From: Dendrobium chrysotoxum | Taxonomy: Eukaryota > Streptophyta > Magnoliopsida > Asparagales > Orchidaceae | Reading direction: 5' to 3' | NCBI GenBank assembly: GCA_019925795.1 | Contig: CM034307.1 | Span: forward strand, 36,233,201-36,297,200 | DNA: 64,000 bases | Part shown: piece by piece, positions 59,314 through 64,000 of the stretch | How positions within the stretch are numbered: the stretch's first letter is position 1 | Layout: the number at the start of each line of letters is the position of its first letter | Made by a program: the position numbers and the translations under genes | Notes under the pieces: generated by a model | What the model was told of the DNA's origin: nothing | Seen by the model: the letters and a program-made list of their open reading frames with translations, nothing else | The model's database searches: none

Positions 59314-60074
59314 CAAAATCTCTCTCTCCATCTTTAATAATAGTGAAATTTTGTTTCATCGGTAGTCTTCACTACCCTTGTTCTATTGGTCCCTCTACTC
59401 ATTTCTCCTTTGGGTGAGTGTGGCCAACATCAAGAGAAAATACATGTTAAAAAAAGAGGTGAGCGAGGAAACCCCTATCTAAGGCTTTGACATTTTGCCT
59501 CCATGTTAATTCGTAGAGCAAAAGAGTCAAGCTAAATCTTTTAAAATCTTACCATAAATATAACAAACTTACATATCCAAATAAATCTCAAGTATGTTAA
59601 GTTTCACATCATACGAATGACCCTTCAGTCTCAAAATCAAACTTCAAATTTTCTTAGCAAATTTGGGTTTTGACATTTCACCCCCAAGTTGATTGGTGGA
59701 ATGAAAGAGTCAAGCCCAATCTTTGAGATTTTTTATGTTAATTTTGTAAACATACATGTTCAAGAGAAATCTCACATGTTGAGTTTCAAAATTTGAAGAA
59801 GATCCATTCAATTTCAATATAAGTTTGATCTCAATTTTAACTTTAAAATCAAAGCTTTGACATTTCATCCCAAGTTAGTTTGTGGAATGAGAGAGTCAAG
59901 CCCAATTCTCTATATTTTCTTATCAATTTTGTGAATCTTCATGTTGGGTGAAAACTTAACATTTTGAGTTCCAAAATTTGAAGAAAATCAATTAATTTCA
60001 AGATTCAAATTCTATTTTAAAATCAACTGATTCAAGTCACATTTCCTTAACTATGGGAAATCAAACATACTCAC
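59314..60074 (+). repeat. Tat B leader with ~180-bp tandem units
   Basis: Three or more imperfect units carrying CTTTGACATTT, then GAGTCAAGCCCAAT and ATGTTGAGTTTCAAAATTTG (near 59488, 59671 and 59855). Confidence 0.65.
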
Positions 60075-60137
60075 ATGGCTGGAAAACTTACTTTCTCGTC
60101 ATGCAGCAGCGCGACTGTAGGAGAACCACCTGCGTAG
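60075..60137 (+). pseudogene. ORF1 start remnant in Tat B
   Basis: ATG at 60075 gives MAGKLTFSS, matching the Tat A ORF1 start MAGKLLFSV, then 11 unrelated codons and TAG. It marks the 5' side of the lost coding region and supports the start chosen for ORF1 at 16071. Confidence 0.6.
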
Positions 60138-62031
60138 AGTCAAAAGAAAATTATTAAGGCTAAAAAAATTGCTAAATCGCAAGCCTTAAAGCAAGTCAAA
60201 TTTGAGTCCAATAGAGAGTTCATTGCCCCTTATGCATACCCCCCTCCTTAGTATAAGCCACTTCCACCCTTTTCTTGCCACTCAAGGGATGGAGGTTGTG
60301 AGAAAGGTAGTGTGATCTCTACCGTGCCTTTTTGACTACTGCATAGAAAAGATCTACTAAACCATAAATAAGCAATAGCCAACAATAGACCAAAGGCCCC
60401 TAGTTGAGGGTTATGACCCATCCACTCTACCAGATGATGTTAGGTCACGTTACTATACATGGTCCACTATATCTATAGAGGAGGTGTAGAAATTGCCTGG
60501 TGCCACTCTCATAATTGCTAGGTCGCTAATAATTAGGGAGGGGAATAACGATGGATTTGATATCTTATTAGATAGTGACACCATGTGAATTTAGCTTCTA
60601 AAGCGGTCCTATCGCGATAGATCTTTAGATTGAAATGATGTGGCATTAACTAGGAATAGTGCAGACCCTACAATAGTCTTTTTCTCCTAAGAGACTATGG
60701 AAATATAATTTTACACTGATAGGGTCTCGCCACCTAGACTTGCAACTTTTGAGGAAAACATACTACTTTTCAAGTGTACTCAGTTTGGATTTTCAATATA
60801 GTTGATTCATCTTTTTTAGGTAAATTGACCTCTACTTTAAATAAAAAATATGAGAGAGTTGTAGTTGACTCCACCGGATATTTGAAGGCCCCTCCTGCCC
60901 ACCGCTTATGTGGGTCAATTTGATTTTTGAATTAAAATCTGTGTCAAACTTAAGTTGGTTTTAAAAATGAAAATCTTTTCAGTCTTCTTGTAATTTTCTA
61001 TCTTAATATGCGTCTCTTGCATGCTTTGAATTTATTCAATGATTTTTCATGTCAAGTTGATATTTTTATCAAACAATTGGGTCCGATCTCAGGATTATTA
61101 TTCCTTATATGAGAGAATGAATTTTCTTCTCTTATACTTGTGATATAATCTAGATTTAAAAAAAAAAAAGAAAAAGAAAAAAGAAAAGAATAATCATTTT
61201 AAGGTTTTTAAAGGAGATGAAGCCTCTTATCAAAAATTAAAAGATACGTAAAGTGCACCAAAATCAAATAAAGGATGTGCAAAGTGCACTAAAATTAAAT
61301 AAAGGACGTGCAAAGTGCATCAAAGAAATCAAAAGATGCACAAAGTGCATCACAAAAAAAGAAATAAAGAGACTTCCTTCTTTCAAATCCTTAAATCTTA
61401 AAGAGTCTGATCATCTTTAATAGCTTGACTTTGAAAAATCTTGAATCTAGATTTATCATCATGCATGGACAGTCTATTAGATACAAAAAGATTCATGCAA
61501 GAGAATTGAAAAGATTAAATTTCTCTCTCCAACTTAAACATTTTGAAATTGATTTTAGTTTAAAAAAATATATAAGGGAGAACCCTAGTTCAGTTTCTAT
61601 GAAACTTGATATGGGTTAACACGATCCAAACCCTGGCTCTTTTTGGGTTAGTTGGAGTCACTCTTCTTCTCACTATACTTTTGAATTTGTTCCCACCTGT
61701 CATTCTAGCAGTGTCCAAATGATTAAGAGGAAATTTTCCAATAAAAATAATGAATCTTCTAGTCTTGATAAGTATCCAAATCTCATTCTTGAGGGCAATA
61801 TGTGAGTACTTATGTATGGGCATCATTTTCTTTAAAATCCACTCCATAAAATAAGACTCTATGCGGGGTCTAAGATTGTTCTCATCTAGAGGAGTGTTTT
61901 ACATAGCTGGAAATTGCTTTTCGAAATTGAGTTACAATTGAGTAGAGTGCCCAACTCCGATCAGAGGAGCTTAAGCCTCAAAGAAAGTTATTTTCAAGCT
62001 CAAGAAAATTTTGAAATCATACAAGTCATGA
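60138..62031 (+). other. Non-coding interior of Tat B
   Basis: No gag, protease or RT motif seen on either strand. Holds AAA-loop hairpin repeats at 61230-61360. The remaining ORFs are short and unrecognised. Origin unknown: it may be decayed coding sequence or foreign filler. Confidence 0.55.
61230..61360 (+). repeat. Short AAA-loop hairpin repeats in Tat B
   Basis: Four units of about 27-33 bp: GATACGTAAAGTGCACC, GATGTGCAAAGTGCACT, GACGTGCAAAGTGCATC, and the perfect GATGCAC-AAA-GTGCATC. Related to those in both copia elements. Confidence 0.75.
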
Positions 62032-62229
62032 ATGATTCAAGGGCGTGATAAATTATGTCACCTCAAGACTTTTCAAGTAGAAGACTTAGCCGTAGTCCTT
62101 TGGAGACCAATTTTAGTCTGCCATAAGATCAATGGAAACTTTGAATCAACGTTGACTGGATCAGTCACCTTAGAAATAATCTATGAAGAGGTTCATGCCA
62201 ATTGGTTAGTTTTGAAGGATGCCACTTGA
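62032..62229 (+). pseudogene. Integrase C-terminal remnant in Tat B
   Basis: 65-codon open stretch: FQVEDLAVVLWRPILVCHKI, NGNFEST and LEIIYEEVHANWLVLKDA align with the Tat A integrase tail (FRVGDLVLVL, RPILAHRKLDGKFEPT, VETVYEGGSYQLVDCKG). No catalytic core precedes it. Shows that B derives from a pol-bearing ancestor. Confidence 0.7.
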
Positions 62230-62379
62230 TGTTTTTAACATTTGGGCAGCTCTTCAATAAATATCATGCCTGATGAGTATTAAGTTTAACATCAAATTCA
62301 CCTCTCCAAATTCAAAGAAATCAACTCAAATTCAAAAAATTATCCAATCAATCAACTCCCTATTTTCTTCTCCTTTAGG

Positions 62380-62695
62380 ATAGGATTCTTCCTTTCCTTA
62401 GGATTAGACGTGCTAGTAGTGGAGTACGCCTTTCGTGGCACCATCCTAGCTCCCTCCAGTTTTATTTTCCTCTAGGTTAGGATTCTTCCTTTCTTTAGGA
62501 TTAGACGTGCTAGCGGTGGATAACGCCCTTTGTGGCACCACCCTAGTTTTCCTCCATTTGAGGTCCTCTGTATGGAGCAAGCTTCCTCCCCATAGGATCA
62601 TCCGCTAGTGGTGGATAATGCCCTTCGTGGCACTATCATAGTTTTAATCCAGTTTTGACCCTCTGTGTGGAGCAAGCTTCCTCCCCACATGACCA
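62380..62695 (+). repeat. Tat B 3' UTR blocks related to Tat A array
   Basis: Three blocks with TTAGGATTAGACGTGCTAG or CCGCTAGTGGTGGATAATG, then CGTGGCACCATCCTAG (near 62400, 62500 and 62610); complements of the 5270-7160 blocks. Confidence 0.75.
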
Positions 62696-62698
62696 TCC

Positions 62699-63857
62699 CA
62701 GTTAATCTGTCTATTAGGTGTAAGTCTTCTATCAGCATCCTATAGACCTAAGGTTTGGTGATGCCCTCCTTAGACCCGAGGTAAGGTGATGCCTGCCTTG
62801 GTTTCCAAGTTAATCCGTCTATTAGGTGTAAGTCTTCAATCTGCATCCTATAGACCTAAGGTTGGGTGATGCCCTCCTTAGACCCGAGGTTAGGTGATGC
62901 CTACCTTAGTTTTCCAGTTAATTCGTCTATTAGGTGTAAGTCTTCTATCAGCATCCTATGGACCTAAGGTTGGGTGCTGCCCTCCTTAGACCGGAGGTTA
63001 GGTGATGCCTGCCTTGGTTTCCCAGTTAATCTGTCTATCAGGTGTAAGTCTTCTATCAGCATCCTATAGACCTAAGGTTGGGTGATGCCCTCCTTAGACC
63101 CGAGGTAAGGTGATGCCTGTCTTGGTTTTCCAGTTAATCCATCTATCAGGTGTAAGTCTTCTATCAGCATCCTACAGACCTAAGCTTGGGTGATGCCCTC
63201 CTTAGACCAGAGGTAAGGTGATGCCTGCCTTGGTTTCCCAGTTAATCCGTCTATCAGGTGTAAGTCTTCTATCAGCATCCTATAGACCTAAGGTTGGGTG
63301 ATGCCCTCCTTAGACCCAAGGTTAGGTGATTCCTGCCTTGGTTTCACAGTTAATTCGTCTATTAGGTGTAAGTCTTCTATCAACATCCTATAGACCTAAG
63401 GTTAGGTGATTCACTCCTTAGACCCGAGGTTAGGTGATGCCTACCTTGGTTTCCCAGTTAATCTGTCTATCAGGTGTAAGTCTTCTATTAGCATCCTACA
63501 GACCTAAGGTTGGGTGATGCCCTCCTTAGACCCGAGGTTAGGTGATGCCTACCTTGGTTTCCCAGTTAATCTGTCTATCAGGTGTAAGTCTTCTATCAGC
63601 ATCCTATAGACCTAAGGTTGGGTGATGCCCTCCTTAGAACCGAGGTTAGGTGATGCCTACCTTGGTTTCCCAATTAATCTGTCTATTAGGTGTAAGTCTT
63701 CTATCAGCATCCTATAGACCTAAGGTTGTGTGATGCCCTCCTTAGACCCGAGGTTAGGTGATGCTTACCTTGGTTTCCCAATTAATCTGTCGATTAGGTG
63801 TAAGTCTTTTATCAGCATCCTATAGACCTAAGGTTGGGTGTTGCCCTTCCTTAGACT
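62699..63857 (+). repeat. 108-bp tandem array, 11 units
   Basis: Each unit carries GGTGTAAGTCTTCTATCAGC, CCTATAGACCTAAGGTTGGG, TGATGCCCTCCTTAGACCCG and AGGTTAGGTGATGCCTACCT. Units differ by a few bases. No counterpart in Tat A. A within-element satellite seed in the 3' UTR. Confidence 0.92.
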
Positions 63858-63930
63858 TCCAAAAATCCACTTCATCCTTTCAATTCAGTCAACGCCAATA
63901 TGTGTACTAGAACTTCGTTCTACTAATCAT

Positions 63931-63944
63931 ATTGGGGGTCCATT
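63931..63944 (+). promoter_or_regulatory. Tat B polypurine tract
   Basis: ATTGGGGGTCCATT directly before the 3' LTR, identical to Tat A. A TAGAA-CTTCG-TTCTA hairpin lies 15 bp upstream. Confidence 0.75.
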
Positions 63945-64000
63945 TGTTGACCTCATTTTTGTATGAGGTCACTAGGACCCACTTGGGTTTCTTTTTAGTG
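63945..64000 (+). repeat. Tat B 3' LTR, first 56 bp
   Basis: TGTTGACCTCATTTTTGTAT onward, matching 53383-53438 with one difference seen in the terminal hairpin. Cut by the window end. Confidence 0.85.

Larger units (their letters stand above)
53383..64000 (+). mobile_element. Tat/Ogre-like element B, non-autonomous (3' end outside window)
   Basis: 5' LTR 53383-59291, primer site 59297, PPT 63931-63944 and the first 56 bp of the 3' LTR. The interior is only about 4.65 kb. It keeps the first codons of an ORF1 and the last ~60 codons of integrase, with gag, protease, RT and RNase H gone. LTR edges, PPT, primer site, GC-rich islands and CCAAT palindrome match Tat A, so both belong to one lineage, but the sequences have diverged strongly. 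Confidence 0.85.

Noticed and set aside
61425..61619. 64-codon ORF in Tat B
   Set aside because: Low-complexity Lys/Leu peptide without known similarity; stop-poor by composition.
62699..63857. CRISPR-like appearance of the 108-bp array
   Set aside because: Units are contiguous without unique spacers and lie in a plant retroelement.

Overview
The window is nuclear DNA of a flowering plant with a large, transposon-dominated genome. I cannot name the species. About 80% of it is LTR retrotransposon sequence: two very large Ty3/gypsy elements of the Tat/Ogre type in opposite orientation, and two Ty1/copia-type elements nested in the LTR of the first. Plant signatures include initiator-tRNA-Met primer sites, a SIRE-like gag with zinc knuckle and coiled coil, dual RNase H in the Tat pol, an RTE-type LINE, a Mutator-like element with a 9-bp target duplication, and small Tourist/hAT-like MITEs.

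Layout. 1-42120 (minus strand): giant Tat element A, entering the window inside its 3' LTR (1-5136). Reading leftwards from its 5' end it has a 5' LTR broken into three pieces (17322-22688, 27910-29504, 40560-42120), a primer-binding site (17297-17314), a leader, an intact 544-codon ORF1, a decayed gag, protease, RT with two RNase H domains, integrase, a repeat-rich 3' UTR and a PPT. Nested in the 5' LTR are a 5.2-kb non-autonomous, gag-only copia-type element (22689-27909, minus) and an 11.1-kb SIRE-like copia element (29505-40559, plus) with gag, broken pol and an extra ORF. Both have recognisable 5-bp target duplications, and by my hand count both have LTR pairs that differ by roughly 4%.

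42121-53382 is the only non-Tat island. It holds a 2.7-kb Mutator-like element (43871-46535) inserted 51 bp upstream of the start codon of a uL18-family ribosomal-protein gene (46587-47000), then a decayed RTE LINE (about 47551-52030, minus) that carries two MITEs. 53383-64000 (plus) is Tat element B: a complete 5.9-kb 5' LTR, primer site, leader, only the first codons of ORF1 and the last codons of integrase, two tandem arrays, a PPT and the first 56 bp of the 3' LTR. B looks like an internally deleted, non-autonomous relative of A.

The most interesting unexplained structure is repeated inverted-repeat architecture inside these elements: (i) arrays of short hairpins with changing, compensating stems and a fixed AAA loop just upstream of 3' LTRs in three different elements; (ii) a second hairpin array in the 3' UTR of Tat A; (iii) more than 30 short CpG-rich palindromes of the TCGTAC/TCGTCC type shared by two otherwise different copia families; (iv) hairpins at the PPT/LTR junction of the Tat elements. 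Nonsense mutations in the coding regions are mainly C-to-T or G-to-A, as expected for methylated, silenced copies.
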